Part shown: piece after piece, positions 10,517 to 21,610 of the stretch | How the letters are laid out: every line of letters begins with the position of its first letter | Numbering within the stretch: position 1 is the first letter of the stretch | Source: Diadema setosum | Lineage: Eukaryota > Echinodermata > Echinoidea > Diadematoida > Diadematidae | Length of the DNA: 64,000 bases | Assembly (NCBI RefSeq): GCF_964275005.1 | Contig: NC_092704.1 | Coordinates: forward strand, 11,596,871 to 11,660,870 | Reading direction: 5' to 3' | Notes under the pieces: model-generated | What the model saw: the letters and a program-made list of their open reading frames with translations, nothing else | What the model was told of the DNA's origin: nothing | The model's database searches: none | Program-made: the position numbers and the translations under genes

Positions 10517-11975
10517 TTATAGCATCCGCAAAGACTGGTGTGGGGGCATTAAGTGCTGAGGCCTAGTCTGCGTTGCAGCCTGCGCCTTGTCACAAAACGC
10601 GAAGTTAATTTTCACCTTACTGTACAGCTTCCGAGCCCAGTCTGGAATGCGTTCACTGGTAAAGGGTTTTAGGGGATCATGATGCAGCACCTGCGGTTTC
10701 CTCCTTTGAACAGCCGTGATTTCAAAGATCAAATCACTGTACTTCCTTGTTATTACAGAAGGGCCTATCCAATTTGCAGCTTTTAACTTTGGCGACAGCC
10801 CCTTTCGTTTAGTTGAGTCTAGATAGTAGACTAGGTCTCCAACTTCGTAATTGTTCACTGATATCTTAGAGTCATGGTCCCTTTTCTGCCTAGCATTTTG
10901 TCAAGGCCCTCTCGCTGTATGGTGAAGAGAGCCCAGCCGAGTGCATCTACAAATTTTGATAATGACTTACTGGTGATGGTACCGATGATGACGTTGTGAA
11001 GTACAGTTGTTTTCTTGATCCTTGATGAGCTTCCGTTATCGTGCTGGTGAGTTTAGTGGCATAGCCATTGGGATCGCTCACAGCGAAATCTGGTCGATCG
11101 ATCAACGCCAAGCGCCATTTCGAGCGGGGTGAAAACTTCTTCTCCCAGCATGAGGAAATTTGGCAAAAACCCAGTACTCTCATGTTGTGAGCTGCTATAG
11201 GCTGCAGTTAACAAGGGCAAATGTTCATCCCACTTTAGCTGCCGTTTGTTCATGAACGAAGCAATCACATTCACTAACGTCTGGTTGAATCGCTCAATCA
11301 CTCTGTTCGATGAGGGATGATATGGGGTATTCCTGGTTTTTGTAATTTCGAGTAAGTTGCTCACATGTCGAAACAAATTTGACTTGGAAATTCTTCTCTT
11401 GATCCAAGTGAATTTCTAGGGGTGCTCCGAACCGGACACTGAACTCATGGACGACTATGTCAGCTACTGTCTTGGCAGATTGGTCAGGGATGGCGAAGGC
11501 CTCAATCCATTTTGTGAATAGGTCACTGATAACCAACACGTAGCAGCTCCCTTTGTCATTTAGTGGAAACGGTCCCATATATCCATGGCAATCCGATCAA
11601 TCGGAGCACTAACAGTGTACTCTTCCAGTGGTGCTTTTGGTCTCGAAGTTGGCCTCTTACGCGCTCCACACGTCACACAATTGACTGTGAACAAGCGAAC
11701 CGACTGAGCTTTTCATGTCATGCCAGTAGAAGCTTCGTTGCATTCTGCTGGGCGTCTTTTTGATACCAGGGTGTCCTGAAACCTTGGCGGCATGATTCAA
11801 ATGAAGAATGTAATCATAAAGCTTCAGGGGGGCTACCAATTGGAGCGTGGCCTTAAGCTTACTGTTAATGCCATGCCGCTTGTACAAAAGTCAATTCACC
11901 ATTTTGTAATTGCGACCATGATAAACACAAGTTACGCGTTGCGGGACTTTTATCGTGTACTAGTTCGTGATTAGG
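10517..11975 (-). mobile_element. LTR retrotransposon fossil: Ty3/Gypsy integrase region
   Basis: Minus-strand pieces match, in the expected order, a Gypsy integrase: the zinc-binding region near 11850-11660 (HAAKVSGHPGIKKT, then SFYWHDMKS), the catalytic core near 11578-11400 (VISDLFTKWIEAFA, then FGAPLEIHLDQ) and 11330-11150 (NTPYHPSSNRVIERFNQTLV, then KWDEHLPLLTAAYSSSQHES), and the C-terminal DNA-binding region near 10858-10600 (VGDLVYYLD, GLSPKLKAANWIGPSVI, VLHHDPLKPF). Reverse transcriptase and LTRs were not identified nearby. The pieces occupy several reading frames, so the copy is broken in roughly four or more places and is old. Confidence 0.9.
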
Positions 11976-12620
11976 TCTCTGGTCTGAGACTGACATCCAC
12001 TTCCCGACGTCGGGGTCGTTATGTTGCAGTTTGATAATTTCCTCCCGGCTGAAGTTGCTAAATAGGACTCCCTGCTGCCCAGAAGAATGTCCAGCGGAGG
12101 TACAAAAGATGATTTTAAACTATGATGGACATTTTTGTATGTTTTGTAATAACATTAATTACTGAGACACCACATGAGGAAATGCTAGATTGTGTTTGAC
12201 TTTATTCTAACGTCGCTGCTTCAAGTAAATTCTGACATGCTGGCTTTGTGTATCATGCATCATACAAATCACTTACCAGTACTTTCTTATGAGTAGACAT
12301 ATAATTTCATATAGATTGCTGGTAGACATACATAATTATTAAATCTCCTTTCAAACAAAACCCTTCAAAAAATCTGACATCATGTAAACATTTAAAGAAA
12401 AATCTTAGAACATTCAGAGCTCATTCCAAATTATGTATCAAAATTAATGTGTAATGATATTAGAAATACATGTCATGTGTTTTTTACACTATAGACACAT
12501 CCTTTCAAAAATACAAAGTTCATCATTTTCCACTAGCTTGTCTCCTCTCTCAGCATTGTCTATATGTTTCTCATCTTGTTCCATCATTGTCAGTGTGATT
12601 GCCATCTGGTTCAGCTACTT
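11976..12620. other. no gene recognised
   Basis: AT-rich sequence after the Gypsy fossil. No repeat, RNA gene or coding motif seen. Confidence 0.4.
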
Positions 12621-12624
12621 CTGT

Positions 12625-13010
12625 TAAGCCTTAAAGGTTTCATTTTATTTCTAGCATAGCAAACGAGAGCAATTTTTAATACCTCTTTCAGAAAGCAGGG
12701 GGCATAATATTAGCCTAGGCATATGTCAGTAACAAGCCAAAAAATGTGTACTAGTATTTATCATAAATACTGAAATGCTGTGTAATTCTCTTCGTAATTT
12801 TATTTGTATTGCTTTTTCTGCAGTGATGTCACAAACTGAAGTCTTCTCATCCGGTGATGCCAGCACCAAAACTGTTAATATTTATACCTTTTGAATGGGT
12901 TGTCCAATTTTCCTCACAATTCACTTCTGTATGTATATGCTAATGTTTGCTGCATGATAGTCTCAATCCATTATAGGTATATTTAGGGAAACTTCCTTTT
13001 CAATGAAGTG
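12625..13010. mobile_element. degraded copy of the 14304-type fold-back element
   Basis: Landmarks shared with the better-preserved copy at 14304-14875 appear in the same order: CTTAAAGGTTTCATTTT, TTTCAGAAAGCAGGGGGCATAAT, GGCATATGTCAGTA, TCTTCTCATCCGGTGATGCCAGCACCAAAACTGT, GGTTGTCCAATTTTCCTCAC and a final TTTAGGGAAACTTCCTTTT. It is too diverged to fold end to end. Confidence 0.7.
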
Positions 13011-13319
13011 CCAGTATCGAGTTCTGCTTGAATGGAGCCGAGACTTAGAAAGAGACTAGAAAACATATACTCTTACCGTATACTGAGTACTCTCTCGTCA
13101 TATATTATACCCAACATTTCCAGCATTCTTATTCTATATCCTCATCTGTTATAGAATTACATTGTACCTTGTATTGCTTCTCGTGTATCAGCAAAGCTCT
13201 CTTTCAAAAAAAGGGGATAATAAAAGCAACATAAATAGTTGTATATTTTGAATTTAGCCCATCTATTTGTCCAGTGTATTAGTCTTGTTTTCATGTTGTT
13301 AAAAATGAGTATGTGTATG

Positions 13320-13363
13320 TGCCTCTGTGAGTGTGTGTGTGTGTGCATGTGTGTGTGTGTCTG
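13320..13363. repeat. (TG)n microsatellite
   Basis: Interrupted TG repeats within a GT-rich tract. Confidence 0.85.
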
Positions 13364-13727
13364 GGGGAGAAGAGAAATTGGATATTGATATATGTCATAG
13401 ACACAATTATACACACATGCATATAGTGCCAGCATGTATACATTGTTGTATGTGCACATGATTACATAAATTACACTCGCATTGTGTGTACATGTTCATG
13501 CTTATTCTTTATGCCAGAAGGCATGTGGAATCCAGCACAAAGTGTTTTGTTATTGGAAATTGAACAAGTTACAAGGGTGAATCGCACTGATATAAGGTAG
13601 AGTACTTACATCTGGTAAATGTTCCATTGAAAAACTTATTGACAATGTTAAAGAGGAAATCGAACCCAAAAATGAATAAACTTAAAAAAAGAGGAAAATA
13701 TCCCTTACAGAACGATTCAAAAGACAA

Positions 13728-14170
13728 AATTGGACAAGAAATAAGGAAGATACAACATTTTGAAATTTCACATTTTTTCAAGAAGCATTTCTTGACTAGT
13801 CCTTACGAATATTCAAATCAGCAAGTTGACAATGTCATGCTCTCACAATTTCTTATTCATTTTATATACAGAATGACAAAAATCTTATATTTCAGCTGTA
13901 TAAATATAAAACTTGCCTTAAAACCACCCAAAATAAAAAAGAATAAATGTTAAGTCTGATATATCTTGGTACGGGAGCATGCTTTTACAAGTGTACTTGT
14001 ATTAGCTAAGAATAAAATTTTTTCCAAATGTCATATAAAACATGAAATCTTATGAGGGTATGACATTGTCAACTCGCTCATTTGAATATTCATAAGGACT
14101 GGTCAAGAAATGTCAGAAAAACATTGAATTTCAAAATGTCATATTCCATATTCCTTATCTGATTTTGTGA
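13728..14170. mobile_element. fold-back element with ~110-bp arms
   Basis: The left arm (about 13728-13845) and right arm (about 14055-14170) are inverted: GACTAGTCCTTACGAATATT near 13793 pairs with AATATTCATAAGGACTGGTC near 14088, and GTTGACAATGTCATG pairs with CATTGTCAAC further in. The ~200-bp centre is AT-rich and non-coding. A non-autonomous inverted-repeat element is the simplest reading. Confidence 0.75.
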
Positions 14171-14216
14171 TATTGGTATAATTTTTGAGGGAATATTTTT
14201 GTCATTGTTTTGAAGT

Positions 14217-14272
14217 TTGTTTGTTTGTTTGTTTGTTTGTTTGTTTGTTTTTTTTTTTTGGGGGGGGGGGTA
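14217..14272. repeat. (TTTG)n, poly-T, poly-G tract
   Basis: Seven TTTG units run into a T-tract and then about ten G residues: simple sequence, prone to length error. Confidence 0.9.
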
Positions 14273-14303
14273 GATTTCTTCTTTAAGTTGGTTTTCTTTT
14301 CTT

Positions 14304-14875
14304 AAAGGGAACCCAAACCCAAAGAGCAATGTGGATTGAGTGAAAGCAGTTACATTTAACACATCAGTGAGAGTTTGAGGAAAATTGGACAATCGATGCA
14401 AAAGTTATGAATTTTTAAAGTTTTAGTGTTGGAACCACTGGATGAGGAGACTACTAGAGGTTATGACGTATGAGTGGACAACAATATAAAGAAAATATGA
14501 AGAAAATTCCACAAAAAAAAAAAATCACTTTTCTAGCATAATGAAAGAGCACTTGACTAACCGCTTTTAGAAAGCAGCGGGAATAATTGCTACCCTTAAC
14601 ATATGTCGGTATCAAGTTGATGGAATGTGTAATTTTCACAAAAAATTAATTTTTGTGGAATTCCCTTTATATTTTCTTTATATTGTTGTCCACTCATTGT
14701 ACGTCATAACCTCTAGTAGTCTCCTCATCCAGCGGTTCCAACACCAAAAGTGTAAAAATTCATAACTTTTGCATCGATTGTCCGATTTTCCTCAAACTTT
14801 CACTGATGTGTTCTAATGTTACTGCTGTCACTCAGTCCACATTGCTCTTTAGGTTTGGGTTTCCTTTAAGGAAGT
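14304..14875. mobile_element. ~570-bp long-arm fold-back element
   Basis: Its ends are inverted: CTTAAAGGGAACCCAAACCC at the left and GGTTTGGGTTTCCTTTAAG at the right. The arms stay complementary for well over 200 bases, for example CAATCGATGCAAAAGTTATG near 14390 against CATAACTTTTGCATCGATTG near 14762, and ACTAGAGGTTATGACGTA against TACGTCATAACCTCTAGT. The centre holds CGCTTTTAGAAAGCAGCGG, itself a small hairpin. Non-coding; long-arm MITE or fold-back transposon. A diverged relative lies at 12625-13010. Confidence 0.88.
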
Positions 14876-15043
14876 GGTCTAGTGCATGGGTGGCACACGA
14901 CTTGAGCATAAACATCTGTGTCTGAGGATATTGACATTCAGCTGTTAACATTAGAATCAGTCAAAGGTCTGCTTTAAATATGGTATAAGTCGCCAGATAA
15001 TGAGACATCACAAATCTCCAACTTTCTTGGAAACGTGGAAACA

Positions 15044-15061
15044 GACACATACACACACACA

Positions 15062-15158
<97 letters not shown>

Positions 15159-15175
15159 ACACAGACACAGACACA
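15044..15175. repeat. (CA)n microsatellite
   Basis: About 50 CA units with a few interruptions, ending in AGAGACACAGACACAGACAC. His/Thr and Cys/Val-only reading frames over it are artefacts. Confidence 0.95.
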
Positions 15176-15754
15176 TGCCTTCCCATTGAGAATGATACTG
15201 TCTATAAATAGATGACTCCATAAACACATAATTTCATATAATACTGCAACTTCCATCCTGAAAAAGCCTGGAATTATGGAATGTGTTGAGAAATAGACCG
15301 CTGGCACGAAATAATGAAGAACTCATAATCATAATGTTGTAATGTTAAAAAAAGTGTTGCTCAGGATTTGCAGTTTTCTGTTAATTGTGAAAATCACTGT
15401 TTAGGCAACAGGAAACACTCTTAGTGGACCGCTGCCCTTAAATAAAAAAATGATCAGTAACTGAACTAATTGATTTTATTGTACATTTGACACAATATGG
15501 ATATAGGCCTGCTGTTGGTGTACATTTCAACTTACATTTTTTTTTTTAAAAAATTTATGTGCATTTGAGATGTATTTGATGCATACATACACTGTAGATG
15601 TAGTTGAGGATTTAATGGAAGTACTTTCACATTATGAGACGACTAATTTGTTTTAGGTGTAAAGGATGTGAGGAATACATGTCGAGGGATTTAAAATCAC
15701 TCAAATTCTATTTGACGTTTATTATAGTGTGTGGCATTACAGGGATGGTATAAT
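15176..15754. other. no gene recognised
   Basis: Unremarkable AT-rich sequence with no coding or repeat signal recognised. Confidence 0.4.
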
Positions 15755-16585
15755 TTTTGTTGAGATGGGGGCTTCAGGTTTCCAACTTTTTGTGAGATAA
15801 TTTGAAACATCTTGTGAAATATGAAAGTGCACACAATTTGAAGAGGAATTCAAAGTTTCTTTGATGAAAATTGGTTTAGAAATGGCAGAGATATCCACAA
15901 ACAAAGGTCCTATTAAAAGGTGTTAAACACCTTTTTATTAGCACCTGATTGTTTTTTTTTTTTTGTGGTTGTTGTTGATATCTCAGCCATTTCAAAACTG
16001 ATTTTCAATAAATTAACTCTGAATTCCTCTTAGAATTGTATACTCTTTCATACATACAGTTGAACCTCTATTATCCGGCCTCCCTTTATCCGGATCTCTC
16101 TATTATCCGGACGCAATCTCGCCGTGATTTTTTTAATCTTTTTTTAAGAATTACGGGAGGAAAGGGGGATTCCCAACTCCTTGAGAACTCCTACACAAAC
16201 ACACATGAATTACATATACTTGATACATTTCTTAATAATGATTTAGGTAAATCATCCCAAGAATTTATAAAAGAAAATGATTTCATTCTTGCAAACACGA
16301 ACCTCTATTTTGGGGTCTGTTACTGAGTGTAACAATGAAAAGGTTGCGGTATACACATTACTACATGTGGTACTACAATGGTCTACATCAGTACATGTGT
16401 ATGTATATGTACATGTATAAAGCATTGAGTCTCCCATATCCGGCCAAATCCCTTATCCGGATGAGCCCCGGTCCCGACTTGTCCGGATACGAGAGGTTCA
16501 ACTGTATATTTCATTAGTGGTTTCTTATTACACCGTATCTTGCAAAAAGTGAAAATCTGAACCCCATATCTCAACCAAAACTATT
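15755..16585. mobile_element. fold-back element interrupted by a nested insertion
   Basis: The left arm (about 15755-15895) is the inverse of the right arm, which is split: its inner part lies at about 15985-16054 (for example GATATCTCAGCCATTTCAAA, pairing with AGAAATGGCAGAGATATC) and its outer part at about 16507-16585 (CTTGCAAAAAGTGAAAATCT and CCCATATCTCAACCAAAAC, pairing with GAGATGGGGGCTTCAG). The 16057-16504 element inserted into the right arm. At the apex, AAAAGGTGTT and AACACCTTTT make a tight inner hairpin. Confidence 0.8.
16057..16504. mobile_element. pogo/Tigger-like MITE, 448 bp
   Basis: Terminal inverted repeats CAGTTGAACCTC and GAGGTTCAACTG are flanked by TA on both sides (16055-16056, 16505-16506), the Tc1/mariner-type target duplication. 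Subterminal TATTATCCGG/CCGGATA motifs are typical of pogo/Tigger ends. No transposase frame. It is nested in the right arm of the 15755-16585 fold-back element, so it is the younger of the two. Confidence 0.88.
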
Positions 16586-16647
16586 TAAACTTTCTCTCTC
16601 CCTCTCACCTTTTCTCTCATGCAAACAAAGACTACAGATCTTTAATA

Positions 16648-16833
16648 CAGTGCACTCCCGTTATAACGAACACGGTTATAACGAAATTCCGGTTACAACG
16701 AAATAAAATTTAGGGCCGCAACATTATCAACTCTATGTATTTTTATTGTTTATTCATTCGGTTATAACGAAATTTCGTTATAACGCAAGAAAACTGCCGG
16801 TCCTGAGGACTTCGTTATAACGGGAGTCCACTG
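16648..16833. mobile_element. pogo/Tigger-like MITE, 186 bp
   Basis: Terminal inverted repeats CAGTGCACTCCCGTTATAAC and GTTATAACGGGAGTCCACTG with flanking TA duplications (16646-16647, 16834-16835). Internal GGTTATAACGAAAT motifs repeat the terminal text. Non-coding, non-autonomous. Confidence 0.9.
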
Positions 16834-16835
16834 TA

Positions 16836-18094
16836 GTGAACTTTTAGTGATAGAGAAGAAAATGATGAGTCCTAAAACTGCTTTTATTCAATTTCATAAT
16901 GCAATTTATTCAGCTGCCAGCTAAGTATGTTGAGTTAACATAGTGGGAAATAAGTTTACAGTGAACATCAAACACAATATTCAAGTAAAATGTACAGTAT
17001 ATCATGATATTACACAGCAATTTAAAGTAAAAGAACCCGTTAAAGGTCAGTGGCAGCAGAATTAATATTAATTTAAACTTTTCTCAAGGTTACGTGCGAT
17101 TCACGTGCATGAAGTTAGGCCTACAGCTGGTGATGCTGAATTGCACCGAGGCAGTGCCCTTGAATGTCCAACTCCAGTCTTGTGGCGGCGATGTTTTGTA
17201 CACCCACCATTAAGATTCAGTACTGGCGCAAGCGAGTGTCATTATTGAAACGACCATCATTAACAATGGCAAAGTTAAGAATGTTTTTTTTCCTTCTTCT
17301 TCTTCTTCTTCTTTTTTTTTCTTTCCAGAATCTGAATATGGTAAGCATGTAGACATGCACAATGCTGCCAATTTGAAAGTTGTTAAGTATATGCCTGTCA
17401 TATAGTACCTTTTCTAGAACCTTCCCTATGTGCAAATACATGTGAAATTTGCCCATTCTGTATCTTAACGTATATTTGCTTCAGAGGCGTGTCGGGTTGC
17501 AAAGTGTCTAACTTCCATTTAGCTGGCCACACATGTGCCCACAATTGTGTTTCTATTGTTACGCAGTGTATTTCACGAAAAGTTAAGCTTTGAAATGTGT
17601 ACGTGTAAATTGAATGAAACAGTGCATCATATTTATCATGTAGCAGTTAATAAGATGGGTCAGTCTACACATACATGTACATCAGAATAAATGAATCATA
17701 ATGTATATATTCTAGTTTTGTTCTTTTCTGTGCAATTGGAATGAACATTCATTAGAATGCCAATCTGAAGCCAATCTTATTGCTACTGTGCACTGATATG
17801 CTTTACTACACGTCATTCCCAGTTTCAGGTGTATACATGTCTTCATTGCTAACCTGTACATTAAGGGAGCTGCATGTACCATATTTAGAATTCATTATAC
17901 CTCATATGATTATCACCAAGTTATTAGTGTTGAATTCACTTAATGTTCCCGCAAGACTGGTGCATGTCAAAAGTCTTATCACACTCATGGTGTAGATGAT
18001 TAGATCTGTCAACAGGTGGACTTGTGTTGAGTGGATATAATATAGGACTTGTTCAATGTGCACCAAAATGGAATATAAGCTTTCAAAATTTGAA
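16836..18094. other. 3' flank of the mucin gene, no gene recognised
   Basis: Mostly unique AT-rich sequence with a (TTC)n tract at about 17290-17325. No coding signal beyond short incidental frames. Confidence 0.4.
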
Positions 18095-18100
18095 TTTATT
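18095..18100 (-). promoter_or_regulatory. candidate polyadenylation signal
   Basis: TTTATT on the plus strand gives AATAAA on the minus strand, about 415 bases after the stop codon of the mucin-like gene. It is plausible by position, but such hexamers are common in AT-rich DNA. Confidence 0.3.
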
Positions 18101-18513
18101 TGATGGTAATTTCTATTGATCATGCAAAACATTAATCTGGCGTGAGTCTTGTGAAGAAAATGGCCTTACAAAAGTCGCATCAGTGTTGGGACATTTTTGC
18201 AGTTGACTTGAACATTGTAAACATCTACCTTTCCAGTGCAGCAAAGTTTACAGGAGTGGAAATTGTTTACAGCTGTTACCATGGATACTAATAAGACTCC
18301 ACACATCGTTGATATATGTCAACAATGACAATCATGCACATGATGTGGATCCATATAGTTGTAAAAATGAAGTGTTGTGATTGATTACAAGATTGATTGG
18401 TATGCAAGACATCTACCTTAACCACTCTCTATCTAAACCAGCAGCTGAATCTATCTATGGAGGAACAAAAAATATAGCAAGTATTCTTGTTGTCATTAAA
18501 ATCTTTGTTGATC

Positions 18514-18865
18514 TCATCCCCTACGGCCTATCTGTGGCTGTCGCCGCGGCGACTGGCACCTACTGGCTGACTCTCGGGGGTCGAAGCCGCAAGATTCGCA
18601 GTCGCACTCCTCGATGATGAAGTACTCCGCTGGAAGTTTTGCGTCGCGTCTTCGCACTCGAACGTCAAGGTCGTGTTGTACCAGGCCGTGGGCTTGCAGC
18701 AGTGGCAGTTCATCTCGATGAAAGGCGGGCCCATGAGAGCGGTGGAGTTGGACTCGCACAGACCGGAGCAGTAGGAGAGGATGACGGGACCCTGGGATAT
18801 GCAGCCATCAATCACCATCTGCTCCTGCCTCTCACGCTTGGCTTCGCAAGTCGGAAGTGGTTTCT
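18514..18865 (-). CDS. terminal exon: C-terminal cystine knot (CTCK)
   Basis: Reads KPLPTCEAKRERQEQMVIDG, CISQGPVILSYCSGLCESNS, a CHCC core, then WYNTTLTFECEDATQ. This is the cysteine spacing of the CTCK domain of mucins and von Willebrand factor, which forms disulfide-linked dimers. NST and NTT are likely N-glycosylation sites. The expected ending, KLPAEYFIIEECDCESCGF, lies in the next frame and runs to a TGA at 18514-18516, so one base appears to be missing inside the A-run near 18635. This may be a sequencing error or a real frameshift that removes the last knot cysteines. Acceptor choices are CAG before 18865 or GAG before 18863; only the second keeps frame with the preceding exon as drawn. 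Confidence 0.85.
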
Positions 18866-20823
18866 CTGTGGAGTTGGAGGGAGAGAAGACATTAGCAGTG
18901 CACGGGTGACGGGAGTGTACATGTATATGACTTTATGAACCAGTTTGCTGGGAGTTTCCGTGAATGCTTTCTGCACTTCAAGCAAGATCATATACTTTCT
19001 AGAAGTTTCTACTTTCTACTTTCTCCAAGCCTGTGATTAACAAGAGCTTAGACAGTGTGCATTGCTTCTCCCTGATGTTTTCATGTTCCCATTAACGCTT
19101 ATTGTGCCAGAGACTTTGGACAGTGTGTGCAATGCTCTGGGTTTCTGTGTGCCAATCAGCACTTAAAGCGCACAGAGAGTCAAATACCCACATACATGTA
19201 GCTTAACTCCTCCCTTGCAAGAACTGGGTGAAGCATGTCTCAAATCTGAAAGAATCACGATGTATCGGAAGGGGGTGGAATAAATTCACTGAAATTGTGT
19301 TATATCACAGCCTCATTGTACACACAATATGCATAATGTGTGTACATCTTAAAGCCAAAATCAACAGTTCTGTTTTACCTTTAGACAAAGGGAATTGTAA
19401 CATAGTTGGAGTTGGAGTAAAGGTTCTTACCACATATGGACAGCATTCTCCCTCAACGTAGACAAGTTGCCCTGAAATACAAAATAGGAGCAGAGAACCG
19501 TGATACAATGAAGCTTGTCATTTTCGATATGGCAAACACAAAAATAATGATAAGACATTAAACATCAAACATCTATGTACCACAACTACAAAACATTCTA
19601 AATATTTTGCTGGCTTGTTGATTCATTTTTCAATGATTTAAAAAACAAACAAACAAACAAACAAACAAAACCCAAACAGGCAAAATAAGCAAACAAATAC
19701 CACAGGGTCATAAAAAAAGAGAACAGGAATATAAGAAAAAAACAACAACAACAACAACTGCAAGCACAAAACATGTAAAGGTTGTGGGTTCAAGGTAACC
19801 CTAGTTTGCTGCATCAGATCTTGTTGCACTGCATGTCCACATTACTTGAACGAAGTATATGAAGGGAGGTTATATCACATAAAGTTACTTTGTGGTTATA
19901 TTATGTTGTGTGACTTCAAGTTGATAGAGGTGGTCAGGAATTAACGTGAATCTTTAAGGAGACTCCTGTTGCTTCAAGAAGGTGAAGAATAGAACTCCAA
20001 ATAGAGCTCTAAACATTTTTCATAATTGGACCAACAAAAAAAGAAAGATGTAATGGAAATATTTTCTGTCGTCCAAGTGCAATGCAGACTGCCTTGCCAT
20101 GCTAGCTGACTTTATTACCTCCGCCAAGGAGGAGGTTATGTTTTCTTTGGCGTTGGTTTGTTTGTTTGTCCGTGTGTAAAATAACTCAAAAAGTTGTGAA
20201 CGGATTTAGATGAAACTTACAGGAAAGTTTGAAAATGACACAAGTAACAGATGGTTAAATTTTGGTAGTGATCCAGGAATTTTTATGGATTTATGAAGGA
20301 TTTTTGATATTTTGGCAGGTAGGTCAATGAACTTGGAAGTTCAACCTGCGCATTTTTGAGGTTTCATACACGCACTAAAGTGCGTGCTCTAGTTTTGCTA
20401 AGGCGAGGCGCGCCGTGCAGCTGGAATTTGATGAGGTAACAAAAGGCTTCTATATTGGGAAATCGGGCGACTTTCAGCATGGCATTGCATACGTATGAGT
20501 GGAAATCACTGATCTCTATGGAAGAACAAGATCAGTGGAGGAAATGAGCTGTTTGGCAGAGGTCTGCGTTCTCAGAGTGCTTCTCTAGTTTCGTGTCATG
20601 TCAATCGTCTTCAGCATGGGTTGGATTTTTCACACCAAGGTGCCCCCTTACCTCACACTCCAAGTCCTGACAGGATTCCTCGATGCTCATGATACCAACG
20701 CCTTCTTTGCAGATCATCTTGGTGCACGGGTGGTGGAGAACACCACTTCTTCCCACTGCATTTACAGAAGACGTGGTGAATTGAAGTGTTACTACAACTA
20801 TCCTGTCCTCTTTATCATCACTG

Positions 20824-20866
<43 letters not shown>

Positions 20867-21326
20867 TATCATTACTATCATCTTCCTCTTCATTATTATC
20901 ATCACCATCATCACCGTCATTATCTTCATCATCATCATCTTGATCATTGTTCAAATATCATTATACCACAGAGATGGGCACACTGTATCGTGCAGGAAAA
21001 AAGATTTTTGGAAGTAAGACTCTTCAAATTTCGCCCTCTGTGTACACTGTACATCCTTGCAAAAGACATTCTACTGACTTGTGTCCTGTCTTGATGTAGG
21101 ATTGGTGTATTAATGAAAACTGGCAACATTGGGGGGGGGTGGGGGGGCGCCCAATAATAATGACCGAATCCTTTCAGAAGTGTAGTGCCTGAGTTTAGAC
21201 GGCAACCCTGGGTAATTAAATCAGACCCTATTATCACTAGTGCATCGTTGGTCGAAAGATGGTACGAGGATATGTTTGAAAGTTAATTGGAGCAAAGAAG
21301 GAGCCCATAGAAAGGGAGAAAAAGAT

Positions 21327-21370
<44 letters not shown>

Positions 21371-21570
21371 AGAGAGGGAGAAGGGGGGGGGGGTTGGGGA
21401 GAGCAAGAGAATAAGGAGAGAGAGAGAGAAAGGCCACATTGGCCAAGCCTTTGATTTTCATTTCGTTTACCTAGTACATTCCATTCACACTTAACAGCTG
21501 CATCAAGTGTAATCACTAGAAAATAATACATGGATAGGTCTGGCCACTATCATAAACCCCCTCAATTCTC

Positions 21571-21610
<40 letters not shown>

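Noticed and set aside
14961-15307. Cys/Val-only and His/Thr-only frames
   Set aside because: Translation of a (CA)n microsatellite.
20598-21094. Poly-Ile, poly-His and poly-Asp frames
   Set aside because: Translation of an (ATC)n tract; only the short exon at 20652-20755 on the minus strand is supported.
21221-21531. Ser/Leu-rich and Arg/Glu-rich frames
   Set aside because: Translation of a (GA)n microsatellite.
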